The notes under the pieces were generated by a model. That model was not told the DNA's origin. It did no database searches and was given only the letters and a program-made list of their open reading frames with translations. Of a DNA stretch of 64,000 bases, positions 32,624-44,995 are shown piece after piece. Numbering within the stretch: position 1 is the stretch's first letter; each line of letters opens with the position of its first letter. The stretch comes from Seison nebaliae (lineage: Eukaryota; Rotifera; Pararotatoria; Seisonacea; Seisonidae). Position numbers and translations under genes: made by a program. The stretch covers positions 1 through 64,000 of the forward strand of contig JALJEE010002909.1 in the NCBI GenBank assembly GCA_023231475.1, in the 5' to 3' direction.

Positions 32624-33269
32624 TCTCAAATTGAGAAAATCGATTAACAAGTTTCAGATCGCAATTCAAAATTCAGATTATATGAAGCGAAATTTGAAGC
32701 TGTTATGCCAGTTTTTAAAGAAATTGACGTTTTTTTAATTTTTTTTTGTATTATTAAATAAAATATTTTTATATAAAAATGAAAAAAGAATTTTTCTTAT
32801 AAGTTTTTTGGAAAATTGTAAATTTAGAGGTTAAGCTTAATGTGCGTTATGTTGAGCTTTATATTTAAATCGTTCCTATTCGGTTAGTTGAAGTTGGAAA
32901 GGTAGAAAATTTGACATAATTTTACTCTTTTCTTCTACTCTCTGAAGTGTAGAATTGTCGTTAGATCAATAAATGAAAACATATTCGAACGAGTGTGAAG
33001 ATGAGAAGAAATTTGATCGAATTTCTTTCAATTCATTTTCGTATTTTCCATCCTCTCGATTCTTCTCGTCGTATATCGCCATCAATTGGAAGTGAAAAGA
33101 GAATTTCTTTCTTTCTATTTCGTCTTTTTTTCCACATTTAATCGTATTGATTAAGATTAAGAAAAGGAAATTGAAATTGTTTGAGGAAATTTTTATGTTT
33201 TTCTAACTTGTCGAATTTTTATTTCTTTTCAATTTTTTCCCATTCGTCTCCTCTCCAGATCTTAGTGCA
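32624..33269. other. Spacer, no gene seen
   Basis: A short frame at 32454-32738 is a shadow of the preceding gene. CTCTCCAG at ~33252-33259 before the DNAJB-like ATG at 33270 looks like a 3' splice site, suggesting a 5' UTR intron or a trans-splicing acceptor. Confidence 0.4.
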
Positions 33270-34650
33270 ATGAGTCGAGTCAATAAAAATAAACCGCGCT
33301 CCAATCGATTTCATACGACAGGATTGTTTTCCAATTTCAATCAGAATGATGACGATGATGAGCATCATCAACATCATCATCCGAATGACGACTCAATTCC
33401 TCAAGCATATCGACAACATCAACATCACATTCCTCAACATATAATCGACACGAATCGTCGACTTGCTGAACATCAGCGACGGATGAACAACATGAATCGA
33501 CATCATGCCACTCATCAAGAAGAGAATAAATCGAAAAGGAAACATCACAATTGGAACGGGGAAGGTGAGAAACCTAAAAAAAAATCTTATCAACAACGAA
33601 CATCTGATGACAATTTGAATAACAATCAACAAAGTAGTACATTTTCCTCCGAATCCTCCTCAACATCAGATTACAAAGCTCCAACGAATAATCAACAACA
33701 ACAACGACAAAATGAGCGAGAGAAGATGCAAGAAGAGAAGAAGAAAGAACGTGCACATATGAAATCGGGAGTGCAGAAAGATTATTATGAAGTATTGGGA
33801 CTTTCACGAAATGATGCCACAAAAGAGAATATAAAGAAAGCGTTTAATTTCAATATAATTTCATTTATTCTTTATTATTATTATTATTATTATTATTATC
33901 ATGTTACATTTTCAGTTATCGACGACAAGCATTAAAATGGCATCCAGATAAGAATCCAGAAAAGAAAGAAGAAGCGGAAGAAATGTTCAAATTAGTTTCA
34001 GAAGCGTATGAAGTTTTATCCGATGGTTCAATTTTCAAATTTTCATTTTTATTTCTCATTTTCAATTGAAATCTTCTTCACAATTTGACAGATAACAAGA
34101 AAATTATTTATGATAAATATGGAAAAGATGGTTTGACTGGTGGTGGCAATGGCGGTGGCGGATCTTCTCGTCGTCATAATTTCGATCGACATTTCACTGC
34201 CTTCCAAGATCCATTCACGCTATTCAACGAATTGTTTCAAGATATGTTCCAACCGTCGCCTTTCGATTCGTCGCCGTTTGGTCGATTTGATGATCCTTTC
34301 CAATCATTCAATTCAATTAGCAGAATGCACCGGATGTCTCCATTCGACGATATGATCAATTTAAGCGCGATGGGCGGAATGGGTTTCTCCGGCATGTCGA
34401 CTTTCACAACTAATATTGGACCGAATATCGGGCGATCTATTCAGACCTCCACCAGAACCGTCAATGGCAAAACAATAAAAACAACAACGTTACTTTTATT
34501 TTGTTAATGACATGTTGTTTAATTAATTAATTTTCCATTTCTAATTATTATTCTCTCAAATCTAGAACCATAGAAAACGGGAAGAAAACCGTTAAAGTGG
34601 AAGAGAATGGTCGTGTTGTCGATAAGAAGACGATGATGATCGATAAATAA
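33270..34650 (+). CDS. DNAJB6/B2-like J-domain protein with a long His/Gln-rich N-terminal extension
   Basis: Predicted exons 33270-33841, 33916-34025, 34092-34488, 34566-34650 (introns 74, 66, 77 bp; phases 2,1,2) give 387 residues. The J domain (~residues 170-235) has [21 protein letters not shown], the HPD motif (LKWHPDKNP) and [13 protein letters not shown], so it should stimulate Hsp70. It is followed by a Gly- and Phe-rich region ([14 protein letters not shown]) and a C-terminus like DNAJB6 ([27 protein letters not shown]). In DNAJB6 the J domain is at residue 1; here ~168 His/Asn/Gln-rich residues precede it. An internal ATG at ~33761 ([10 protein letters not shown]) would give the standard form. 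Intron 1 carries a TTA microsatellite. Confidence 0.85.
33870..33899. repeat. TTA trinucleotide repeat inside a DNAJB-like intron
   Basis: About nine consecutive TAT/TTA units in the 74-bp first intron. Confidence 0.8.
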
Positions 34651-35454
34651 AGAGATCAAATGCATTTTCTTTGCATGTGTGACGCTTCGAAAGAGAAAAA
34701 AACTTTTTTTATTATACTCCTAATACCAAATTTGACTGATTTAAGTAAAGATTTATGATAAAAAATTATTTCTCGTCATATTCTCTTCATTCGATTGATT
34801 TTGGTCGATCGGAAAAAAAAAAAACATGTTTAATCTATTTGGGAGGACGTACATTTCATGGAACTCTTTTGTTCTTTTTTGTGAGATTTGAATGAATATC
34901 AATATTTTCATTTTGAAATAAAAGAAATTTTGAAACGAAATAAATTTAAGATCGACCGTCAACGATAATTGTTAAAACGGTCGTATGGGAAATATTATGG
35001 CAATCGATTCGATTTGAAAAAAGATGATATTCATTTAACATTTCTTCAATTTTCGAGCGAAATTTGGAACGAATTGGAAGAAATATGGAGGAATCATCTT
35101 TCGGGTCGTGACTCGGGATATTCAGAGATAGAAAGAGAATTAGAACAATTTTTAGATAAAATGAAATTTAATAGATAATTAGAGAGGTGATAGGGAGGAA
35201 GGAAATAAAAATGATTCGAAAACTTTCATAATTTCAATAAATTTCATCAATTCTGTTCGAATTCGTCGAACATTTCAAGTACTAGAGATGATAAGAGACA
35301 CACATTCCATAAAATGATATAAATTATGGCGAGCTCATTATTTCTCGTTCCTGAATTGGAATGAATTATTTGAAATAATTTAGTTGAATCCATTTCTAAT
35401 AAATGAAGAAAAAACAAAAAAAAGTTTCTGTTCTACAAATCAATTCTTACCCGT
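34651..35454. other. Spacer, no supported gene
   Basis: 3' end of the DNAJB-like gene. A plus-strand frame at 34969-35178 has coding-like composition but follows a stop directly, lacks an ATG, and has no usable splice acceptor; I do not call it. Confidence 0.4.
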
Positions 35455-37068
35455 TTACAGGAGATTATTCATTTCGTCACCACCATAACTGGTAGTGGTT
35501 GTGGAGGTGGTGTAACTAGAACTGTTGCCGCCACCCGATGAACCACCGAACGAAGCGAAGTCAATACCACCAGCACCGCCACTGCTGTAACTAGAGCCGC
35601 CAGATGATGACATGGAATATTCCATTCCTGATGATGAGTTACTGGCACCACCGAAATCACCACCGAAACCGGCACTCATTGACGAGTATCCTCCACTAGA
35701 ACTCTCACCACCAAATCCGGCTTGATATCTCGTGTCTTCAGAAAATCGACGTCCTGTATTCGCGTCGACAGAATTGGCTGTTAATTGACTGATATCAGCC
35801 ATATTTACCGTTTTGACGACGTTTCCACTACTCTCCTTATATTCAACGGTATAAGGATTGGATTGTCTAGCTTGACGTAATTCGACGACAATATTCTGTG
35901 GTGGTTGAAGTTTAGTGTGATTGATATCTAATCCGAATTGTGTGAGAGCGGAAGAAATTGCAGATACATTTTGCAAATTACTTCCATATCGAGTTGAATA
36001 AGTTTGTGGATTGACTCGAATTACTCCCAAATTCCTGATTTCCTTAATGACTTTGGTTTGTGGACCACTCCATTGAATGATTACATTTCTCACTTTAGCT
36101 TGAGCTTTGGCTGCTGCCGCTCGTTGATAAACGACACGACGTTTCTGTTGTTTGTATGGTAACCATCGTTCGATGATCAATGAACGTGGTTTGGGAGGGA
36201 GGGGAGGTAATCGTTCAATGATAACTCGTCGTGGTGGTGGTGGAATAGCTGGTAAGGATTTGGTGATGATTTTCGGGCCAGGAGCTGGTGGAGGTTTTGG
36301 AGGATTCTCACGAACAACTAATGGCTGAGGAGTGGGCGCTCGTGGTGGTCGTTGTCGGATGATGATTGGAGGAGCCGGTGGAGGCATTGGTGGTCGAACT
36401 TCTTTAATGATGATCGGGCCTGGTGGTGGTGGTGTTGGTGGTTGCAAATATCGGACAGCCACTTCTTGTTTGTAGACGACATTCTCGTTATTCGGTTTAC
36501 GAACGATTTGTGGATTTGTATCATAATTTATTTTGTAATTAATGTCACTGTTGAATGAGCCACCACTGGTGATTTCAGCACCTGCCAAATCAGTTCCAGT
36601 AATCGATGAGATTCCTGAAGCTGTGACAATGCCACGAACATCACTAGTCGATACATTTATTCCAGATGCTGATCCTGATCCTGATTGAAATTCTGATGAA
36701 GTGGATGAACTAAATCCTGATGAAGCACCACCGCCACCGCCGCCACCGCCACCGCCAGACAAAGCACTGTAATCGAATGAACCACCAGACGAGGCGGCAT
36801 TCATATCGAATGATGAACTGGAACCAGATCCAAATCCGCTTCCAATATCTAAGTTACCTCCATAATTGGTGGTGGTGGTGGTGGTTTCGGACGAATAAGA
36901 ATTACCACCTAAACCACCAGCACCGGAATCGAAAGTGCTGAATCCACCTCCGATGGCACTGGATGAACCTGCCGATACTCCATAATCCACTTCACCAGCG
37001 CTTGATGAGGAGTAGGAATATTCCATGGAATTGCCTCCACTAACTGATGGTGAATTGTTGATACTCAT
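35455..37068 (-). CDS. Gly/Ser-rich structural protein with Pro-Pro/Ile-Ile repeats (alveolin-like?), unrecognised
   Basis: One 537-residue frame, no intron, ATG at 37068. Layout: residues 1-~200 Gly/Ser/Tyr-rich low complexity (poly-Gly run near 108); ~205-310 six tandem 15-17-residue repeats of the form P-P-x-P-P-x-x-x-I-I-I-[KRE] (PPMPPPAPPIIIRQ, LPPLPPKPRSLIIER); ~310-425 a unique block starting WLPYKQQKRRVVYQRAAAAK; then another Gly/Ser/Thr-rich tail to 537. No signal peptide or membrane helix. The short repeat of Pro, paired Ile/Val and alternating charges recalls alveolins/articulins of protist cell cortices, and the Gly/Ser ends recall keratin-like intermediate filaments. A cytoskeletal or epidermal filament role is inference; I do not know the family. 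Confidence 0.75.
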   Translation of the reverse strand: MSINNSPSVSGGNSMEYSYSSSSAGEVDYGVSAGSSSAIGGGFSTFDSGAGGLGGNSYSSETTTTTTNYGGNLDIGSGFGSGSSSSFDMNAASSGGSFDYSALSGGGGGGGGGGASSGFSSSTSSEFQSGSGSASGINVSTSDVRGIVTASGISSITGTDLAGAEITSGGSFNSDINYKINYDTNPQIVRKPNNENVVYKQEVAVRYLQPPTPPPPGPIIIKEVRPPMPPPAPPIIIRQRPPRAPTPQPLVVRENPPKPPPAPGPKIITKSLPAIPPPPRRVIIERLPPLPPKPRSLIIERWLPYKQQKRRVVYQRAAAAKAQAKVRNVIIQWSGPQTKVIKEIRNLGVIRVNPQTYSTRYGSNLQNVSAISSALTQFGLDINHTKLQPPQNIVVELRQARQSNPYTVEYKESSGNVVKTVNMADISQLTANSVDANTGRRFSEDTRYQAGFGGESSSGGYSSMSAGFGGDFGGASNSSSGMEYSMSSSGGSSYSSGGAGGIDFASFGGSSGGGNSSSYTTSTTTTSYGGDEMNNLL

Positions 37069-37560
37069 GTTTGATAATTAAGAAAAGATGATTTCCTTTT
37101 TATGATTATGAGGGAAAGTTGTTGTAATTTCTTCAAAATTCTCCTCCTCTTAAATAGTGGATGATTTCGTGTTGGCAACGAGTATTGGTGTAATTGAGCA
37201 TAGTGTGAAGTTGTTTAATCGAATTAGTCTTATCTTCTCTGTGAGTCGATTTTATGAATTTATTAACAAATTAACATAATCTATTTGTGAGTCACTACCT
37301 CTTCTCCACAACAAGTCATCGACACTTGGAAAAATTAACGAAATGTCAAATTATTTCCTAATTTTAATGAGTTTAATTCACAATAACATTCACAAACAAA
37401 CACGTAAGGACCGACAGAAGAATGAGGAAGAGTGAAGACTTTTCAAAGTGAAAGTTATATGTCGAAATTAACATTATCAATATGGATGAGCAGAAAGTCT
37501 TTTCCTTCATCATCATAATTATCATCTTCTACGAATTAGAGTATCTCATACATTAAATGA
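37069..37560. other. Spacer, no gene seen
   Basis: Upstream of the repeat protein and downstream of the cystathionine gamma-lyase gene. Both genes run on the minus strand. Nothing coding-like. Confidence 0.4.
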
Positions 37561-38985
37561 TTAATGCGACTTCGTTAATGCATTGTGAAGATCGTTAATC
37601 AGATCCGTCGAATTCTCCAATCCAACTGATAATCGAATGAGACTATTCGATATTCCCAATTTCTTCCTTTCATCTGCTGGCACACTCGCATGTGTCATCG
37701 TCGCTCTAAAATTAATTAATTTTAAAATTAATTAAATATTTGAAATGTCAAAATACAAACGGATGTTCGGCAAGTGATTCGAATCCGCCCAATGATTCCG
37801 CTAATGTGAACACATGAATCTTTTGGAAAAATCGATTAGCACGATCTAATGAGTCGTCTTTCAACCAGAATGTTACCATTCCTCCCGAATTCTTCATTTG
37901 CTTCTTACACGTCTCATGTTGTGGATGTGACTCCAAACCAGGATATGATACTCGTTCCACTTCCTCATGACTCTCCAGAAATTTAGCTACAACGAAAGCA
38001 TTCTTCTCATGTTGAGCCATTCGAACGTGTAATGTCTTCATGCCACGATTCACCAGATAACAATCGAACGGTGATGGAACGGTTCCAATAGCTGATGTAA
38101 TTAAATTTCAAAATTATTTCAAAAGATAAAATCACTTACCGTTTTGAAGAAATCTCAATTCGGTTCGGATTGTTTCCTTATTGGCAACGGCTAGACCGAG
38201 AACCACATCCGAATGTCCATTAATGTATTTGGTGGCGGAGTGAAGGACAATGTCGGCACCTAAATTTAGTGGTTGCTGGGCGATCGGTGTTGCAAATGTG
38301 TTATCGACCACAACGATGATATTCTCATTGAATTCCTTTACTATTTTCACTGTCGCTTCAATGTCGATCAATTTCAATGTTGGATTAGACGGCGTCTCCA
38401 ACCAAACCATCTACATTGAGAAATAATCGATTTTTTTTCGAAAGTTCAAAACCATCATTATGGAAATTTGAAAAAATCCTCAAACTTTCGTTTGTTTAGT
38501 GAGAGTAGACTCCACTAATTTTCCATCAGTCATATCAATCAACGTGGTATTGATACCGAATTTCTTCGCCACTTTCTGCAGATAACGATTCGTTCCTGGA
38601 AAAACGATAATAGTTTTCGATTAGATGGTAACGATTAGTTACCAAATTTTCGATAACCTCCGTACAAGTCATCCGACGCTAAAATACTGTCGTTCGATTT
38701 CAACAAATGAACAATTGTGGTTGTAGCACCTAATCCGGAGGAGAAAGCGAAAGCTTCTTTTCCATTCTCAATGGCAGCGACACATTTCTCGAAGACATTC
38801 CTCGTCGGATTTCCACTTCGCGAATACTCGTAACCGTTGTGTTGACCAGGCAAACGTTGTTGGAAGGTTGTGGAGAGGGAAATTGGAGGAATTACGGCAT
38901 TCGAATTCCATTGTGACGGTTCTTGTCCCGAATGAATTAATTTAGTTTCGATTTGGCAATCATCATAAGCCGATTTCGTTGTCAT
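37561..38985 (-). CDS. CTH: Cystathionine gamma-lyase (PLP enzyme of transsulfuration)
   Basis: Predicted exons (minus) 38985-38643, 38595-38486, 38410-38140, 38091-37761, 37705-37561 (introns 47, 75, 48, 55 bp) give 399 residues (human 405). It cleaves cystathionine to cysteine, ammonia and 2-oxobutyrate and can make H2S. Seen: YEYSRSGNPTRNVFE near the N-terminus, AFAFSSGLGATTT, LETPSNPTL, VVVDNTFATP with the PLP Asp, and the Schiff-base Lys in SATKYINGHSDVV. The C-terminus LIRLSVGLEN is typical. All motifs are intact. A 3' splice-site-like TTCTTCACAG ends 17-18 bases before the ATG. Cystathionine beta-lyase/gamma-synthase are related, but in animals CTH is the expected member. Confidence 0.93.
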
Positions 38986-39662
38986 TCTGATGCGGAAGAG
39001 GACTGTGAAGAAATGTTTAAAGTGTGAAGATGAGGAAGGGAAGATCTAGTGAAAACGGGCGAATGAATATGTCTATAGTTCTTATGGAAGAATATCGATA
39101 TGCAAAGAAAGCTTATTGGAATACGAAGTGCTCATATATTTTATATAAAATATGTTTCTTTTAGACATTACACATTACGTAGAATTAGACGTAGAATTAT
39201 GTATATAATTCCCCTCAACGAATCATTTCTCTATTCTTCATTGAATTTCTGTTTATAGTCTAAAAGTCTACTTCTAAAAATGTCTCTGAATAAATTTTGA
39301 ATTTGTTTAAAAACTTCTCAAGGATGAAATCTTCATATTTATCTTTCTAACAAATTCTTTAGAATCTCTTCAACATTCATTCAAAGGACTTTATTACTTA
39401 CTACTTACTACGACTTTATTTATACAGTATAATTCAAAATTTTCATTAAACTTCCAAAATATTGGAAATTCTTCGGACAAACAATACCAGTAGATAATTA
39501 AACTAACAAGAGAAACTGTTTAGATTCATAATAGCTTAAAGTCATTTAAAAATTTACTTGGGTTGAATGTTGACAAAAAAAGTTCATTGGAGAGTTTGTA
39601 AAGTGAATTGTGAGAATTTATTTAAATATTGAAGAAGAGGTAATGGATTAAATTATCAGTTA
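38986..39662. other. Spacer, no gene seen
   Basis: AT-rich with TTTATA-type repeats; holds the promoter of cystathionine gamma-lyase and the 3' end of the receptor gene. Confidence 0.4.
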
Positions 39663-42321
39663 TTATATAGGCGGCACAGAGAGATTCATTGCTGAAGGTG
39701 CAATCGCATCCTCATAATGAGAGAGATAACGATCACGCCATTTCGGTACGATGATGAGGACCACGATTGATAAGAGGAATAAAAATGAGAAAAATCCTTG
39801 AAAGAGAAGACGATCAAGAACTACTGCAGCACGATGCCAATCGTTACTCAACGTGTCATGTTCATCACCCAACATTGGACCAGATCCTTTCTTCTTGTAA
39901 GACGCATAGACTACTGCCTCTAATAATCGTTCCAAGCATTTAATATCTTTCACCATTCGACCATATCGATCGATAGCGATATCTGATGTTTGACAATTCT
40001 CACAATTCCCTTCATCTTCATCCGTCTCCTTCCCATAACAACGACAACAATTCTTACAGTTACTACAATAGACACAATAATTGTCATAAATCTGTTTACC
40101 AAATAAATCGATCTGATGTGGTTTGCATCGATGGTTCTTATGACGATTTGATGGTTTCGATTTAATCAACTCCTCTAAATCCGTCGATGATAATTGGGCG
40201 GATTGCGATTTGCCGATACGTCGTCTAATTTTCTTGTCGACAGTTCTCGATCTCGACGTTCGTCTTTTATCCCCTAAATAAAGTAGAGATTTGTTATTTC
40301 GCCGATGCGACACATTGGTATATAGACGATGAGAAGACGGTTGTGTTACTGGAGAACATTTGGACAACATGGGCACATAAATGAGATCTTTATTCTCATA
40401 ATTCTTTTGCTTCTTTGGCGAGTTTGAATTAGTGATGATGAAGGAACGTGGAATTGATGATGATTCCGGTCTCAATAACCGATTGTCTTTCTTTCTCATT
40501 CGACTTCGATTAGGATTACTAATAAAATATTTTTTATTCGAATGTACTCGATCATGATATCGTAAGGAATGATTAAATTGATTATCATTCAATGAATAAT
40601 CACCATCAGAATACACTTCTGGTACGGCCAATTTGGTTGTCGTCTCAGTTCCACCACCCATTCGACTCGAATTGATGTTTCTTTTCATTTTAATGCTGTT
40701 GTGCAATTCATACGATTTGATTCCCTTCTTATCATAACAACAACAACACAAATTGGCCTTCAACGAATGTGCGGTACTTTCCACTTTTCTATCTTTTTTC
40801 ACCGTAACACGTCGATAAATGAACATCTCCCCAACGGTAAATAACCAGAATTTGGCCCAAACCGGAAATGGTCTCGGATGTAACGTGTCACCCACTCGAT
40901 GTATACTCATGACGATAACAGCTGAGATGACACTGAGTGAAGTCATTCCCATGATGAGTGTGAGGAAAATGGCGATGAGGGGAACGGATTCACTCGTGGC
41001 TGGCATATTCTCAGCAATCAACAACATAAACAACGAATAAGCTACTAGAACGGTTAAACCTAAGGTGACTTTCTCGCCCATATCGCCAGGTAACCAGAAG
41101 ACTAGCAACGTTAAAATCGACAACATCAGACACGGAACGATGACGTTGGTGGCATAATAAAGTGTTCGTCTTTTCATCATTATACCCAATTTAATATCAG
41201 GAAATGAGACGGAGCAACACGGATAATATTCTTCGTTTCTTCGAATTCGTGTACCGAGTAACGTCCACTCACCGTTTGGAAGATATGAGGTCAACGAGGC
41301 GACGTCACTTATCGGATTGAGATCCACTTGTTTCATATCGTAACTCCAGGGACCAATTTTGAGAATGCACGTCTGATTATCGAAGGGGAAATATGTGGTG
41401 TCGATTTGACATGTAGATTGGAAGCGTTTTAACGGTGCCCAATAAATTGTTCCGTTCGCTTTGATCACCGCATTGATTTTGGAATTGCCATTCTTCCGAT
41501 TATTTCCCAGACCTTTAGCCGCATTTACACTGCCTTGCGCATTCGTATTAACGTCGTTAATACTGTCCAATCCATAGAAGGAATTATATAGGACCATATC
41601 AGGTGTCCAAAGATTAGAAGCAGGAATGCTAATCTTTTCAATTCCATGATAATCGTTCGGATCCCATTGTAATCTCATATCCGTCCAAAACTAAATAAAT
41701 CATCTGAATTATTAACAATATCGATGAAAATACTAACAATATCCAACCAAGTGAGTAAAGTTAAGACTTGATTCTTTTCATCCACATCGAAAATTTGCAT
41801 TAATGTTATTCCGATGTCGATGAGAACGGTATCGTTCGTATGGTAAACGGGTCGCATAGTTGGTTCGTAATTCTTCATCAAATCATAATACAATTCCTGT
41901 TCATGAGTTATTTTGTATGGCATCAATGTCTCATTTCGTTGGAGTCGTCGTGGTGAATGTTTGCCAAGTTTATTCGGCTCGCGATGTTTATCCATTTCGA
42001 TGGCCATCGTGTAAGAATTGAGGAATTTATCCAACGAACTTGACAGATCATTACACAATCGTTGCTGATGTTTCAATTGTCGAATCAAGTTCTTCTCCAC
42101 TTCTTTCAATTGATCCAAATTCAATTCTAATAGAACAAGAAGAATTAGAGAGGAATCGAAAGGAAATAACGTGTAGATTCGATGACCTGATTCAAATCGC
42201 GTTTATCGGTGATCGTTCTCGTATCACGAGACAATCGAGTGATATTGATCAAATCGGAGAATTTGGTGCATCGAATAATTATGAGACTAAATGTGAGAAG
42301 AATGAGATGAGTATAAGTCAT
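39663..42321 (-). CDS. Nicotinic acetylcholine receptor subunit, alpha-type, with N-terminal coiled-coil extension
   Basis: Predicted exons (minus) 42321-42172, 42127-41738, 41690-39663 (introns 44 and 47 bp) give 855 residues. Signal peptide THLILLTFSLIIIRC; then ~85 residues with a heptad-like helix (LDQLKEVEKNLIRQLKHQ) not found in usual subunits; ligand-binding domain from EQELYYDLMKNY, with Cys-loop CQIDTTYFPFDNQTC and the vicinal Cys pair YYPCCSVSF that defines alpha subunits. Four membrane helices follow; M2 is EKVTLGLTVLVAYSLFMLL, with the cation-type GEK. Position 9' is Val instead of Leu, and 11' Tyr. The M3-M4 loop is very long (~330 residues, basic, with a Cys cluster), M4 near the C-terminus. 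The second loop-C Tyr is Phe. Confidence 0.9.
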
Positions 42322-44269
42322 GAGCGATCGGGTACGTTCATTCAAGAAAATGCAGTTCAGTTCATTTGCGAGAAGAAGTTGGTCTATATGCGAACAGAAA
42401 GAAAAAGTAGTTACGTCTATCTGTGTTGGGCGAAGAAAGAAAGAAAGGAAGAAAGAAATTGTCAACTGTCAATCGTAGTGAACGAGAATGGAATATAAGA
42501 AGATAATGGTAGTCTCGCCAAGAGATTCTCCTTTTATATTAAACTTCATTCACTTGCCACTCGATGAATGAATGATGATGATGACATATTATAAAGAAGA
42601 ATTATATTTGATAAGAATCGAATTAACTTATCTTAAATAAAAAAAAGTTTTTTTCTTTTTTCCGCTGAAATTGAGAGGAGATTATGAGATAAGAAAAAAA
42701 ATCGTTGTCAAATTCTTTGTAAAATGAATGTTCAAATTTCTCCCATTATCTTCCTCATATCGTCTCGTGGAGATGCGCCAACCCAAAAAAATTATGATCA
42801 TGATGATGAGAGGAGAAGGGTATTAAAATCATTTCCATTCCGCTAATAACTCACAATAAGACTTCAATTATCGCTAATCATTATTAGTTGGGAATTGAGA
42901 TAAATGGATAAATAAATGAATAATTCCATTGTACACAATATTATCGATGGAAAATCGAAATTAATCCCATTCGCCGTTTTCGCTCAAACGACGTTCCGCT
43001 TATGTCTATGGTGAGAATGAATGAATGAGTGAATGAATAAATGAATTCAGAGAGAAGTGAATCCGATTAGAATCTCGTTCATAATATATCGTCATTTGTA
43101 GTTAATGGGAACGTTAATAATTCTTATTAGCATAACCTGCTCCATATAGTGATTAGTTGGGATCGATGTCGACGATGTTAGATGATTAGTGGAACATGTC
43201 GACTTTCTCTCATTAACACATTTTTCCCGCAACAAACCATATGCCCATGTCTCGTCTTACACAATGGAATATTTATATGCTAATGGAATTCGTCACGGCA
43301 ATCATGAAATGAGTGGAATAATACTCGAGTTACGTTTCGTCGATATGAGACACTCGAAGTGTAGTATGCACGTTCCATCGTCAGTTGGAAGGGACATTAG
43401 TTGGCTCGTTAAATGAAGCGAATGAAAAGTATCTTCTTCTGCTTCCCGTCTTCTTCACGTGAAAAGAATTGGCAAAGTGATATTGTTCTTCATGATTCCC
43501 TTCTCAAACATTCAAATAGACGTAAGATATCATATGAATAATTGGTATGATTCAATAAAATCATCAGTTTCAGTGTATACAATAGAAATTCCTAAAGGAA
43601 ATGGAAATGAATTCATTTTTATCATCATCATCATGACGATGAGTATAGTCGTCTCTCTCGGAATCTCTCAGTCAGTGTGTTGTGAGGGAAAGTTGACTAA
43701 CCATCGGTGTATGCACATCAATTTAAATTGACTTTATTCAAGAAAATAGGGAATTCCTTTATTCTCATTATCTCTCTCGATAAATAATCTTCTCCCAAAA
43801 TCATCCCAATGGTAAACGGCTCCATCTCACCATGAGATGAAGAATGTGGAAGGGACGAATGAAGAATGTTTTCACAAATTCATATGTACTCATCTCGTCA
43901 TCGAGGTCCTTACGCAACTCAAAGCTTCTCGCAAGAAAACAGAGAAGATTAATCAGAAATGGTGAATTGGGACGAAACCTGAACGGAGGAATGGCAAGAA
44001 GAGAAAAGTAGAACTCTTTTCTCCGCCGTGCACATTAGATACTTCTGATATTTCAATTAATCAGAAGCGAAAGGCGAATAAAAATCGATAATTCATCATC
44101 AACAAATCCGTCGTCGTCGTACTACTCATCATTTCGGATGATGACGAACGTAGATACGGATTGTTGTTGTAGACGAACGGAAATTTTGTTATCATCAAAA
44201 TAGAATTTGATTGGTATGAATTAGAATAGACAGGTGAAATTAAAGATGAACTTATCCACTTTTACACAA

Positions 44270-44312
44270 ACAAAAACACACACACACACACAAATGCACA
44301 CAAACAGATACA
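44270..44312. repeat. CA-rich microsatellite
   Basis: ACAAACAAAAACACACACAC followed by further CA units and a duplicated ACAAATGCACAC motif. Confidence 0.7.
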
Positions 44313-44995
44313 CAAATGCACACGACTTTCTGTCTAAAATAAACAGAAGAAAGATACACATATTACATATGTCTCACCAGATACTCATAATTACGTATGA
44401 CAACTCGAGTCATTGAGTGCACGGATTGGAATATAAATAGAAATTAATTCGCTCAATTATCATTATCAATAGAATGTTTCTTTCCATCCACTGACATACG
44501 GAATAAGAATGTGAAGCAATAAATCACTCGAACCAATTCAGGATAGATCCAATGTTCGTTGACAGACGGTAGTGACTATCATTTCTTTTACTGTTGACAT
44601 TGTCTCAACGATTACGATGAGGAACATGCATTTGATTGCCGAATGAATACAATTCTTTCCGCCGCGATTCACCTCCTTCGGATGATTTGATGTCCAGATG
44701 GTGGGAGAGATCGATAGGTCAATAATATTCATGAGACCAAATAACAATTCCAATAACGATGAAATTGATTTTGAGAGATATGTGAGAATATATCCTGATG
44801 GAGGGGAAGGAAAAGGAAAGCGGAGAATTGGATTGGAAAAGATAAATATTTTCCATTGATATTCTCGTCATTCGATGACGAGAGATTGCCTCAACTAGGA
44901 GAGTTGAAACGTAGAAAAGGAAAAATATAAATATAAATGAATTTACTTTCCATTTCAACTAATTGGAATGAACATATCATGCAATACTCGTTCAT

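Noticed and set aside
34969-35178. Plus-strand frame of 70 residues with coding-like composition
   Set aside because: It begins directly after a stop, has no in-frame ATG near its start, and I found no splice acceptor that could join it to an upstream exon.
35900-36450. Regularly spaced repeats, considered as a CRISPR-like or minisatellite array
   Set aside because: They are protein-level Pro/Ile repeats in one open frame; the DNA units vary and have no spacer structure.
36352-36941. Plus-strand frames opposite the Gly/Ser repeat protein (Trp- and His-rich)
   Set aside because: Shadows of the Gly/Pro codon runs of the minus-strand gene.
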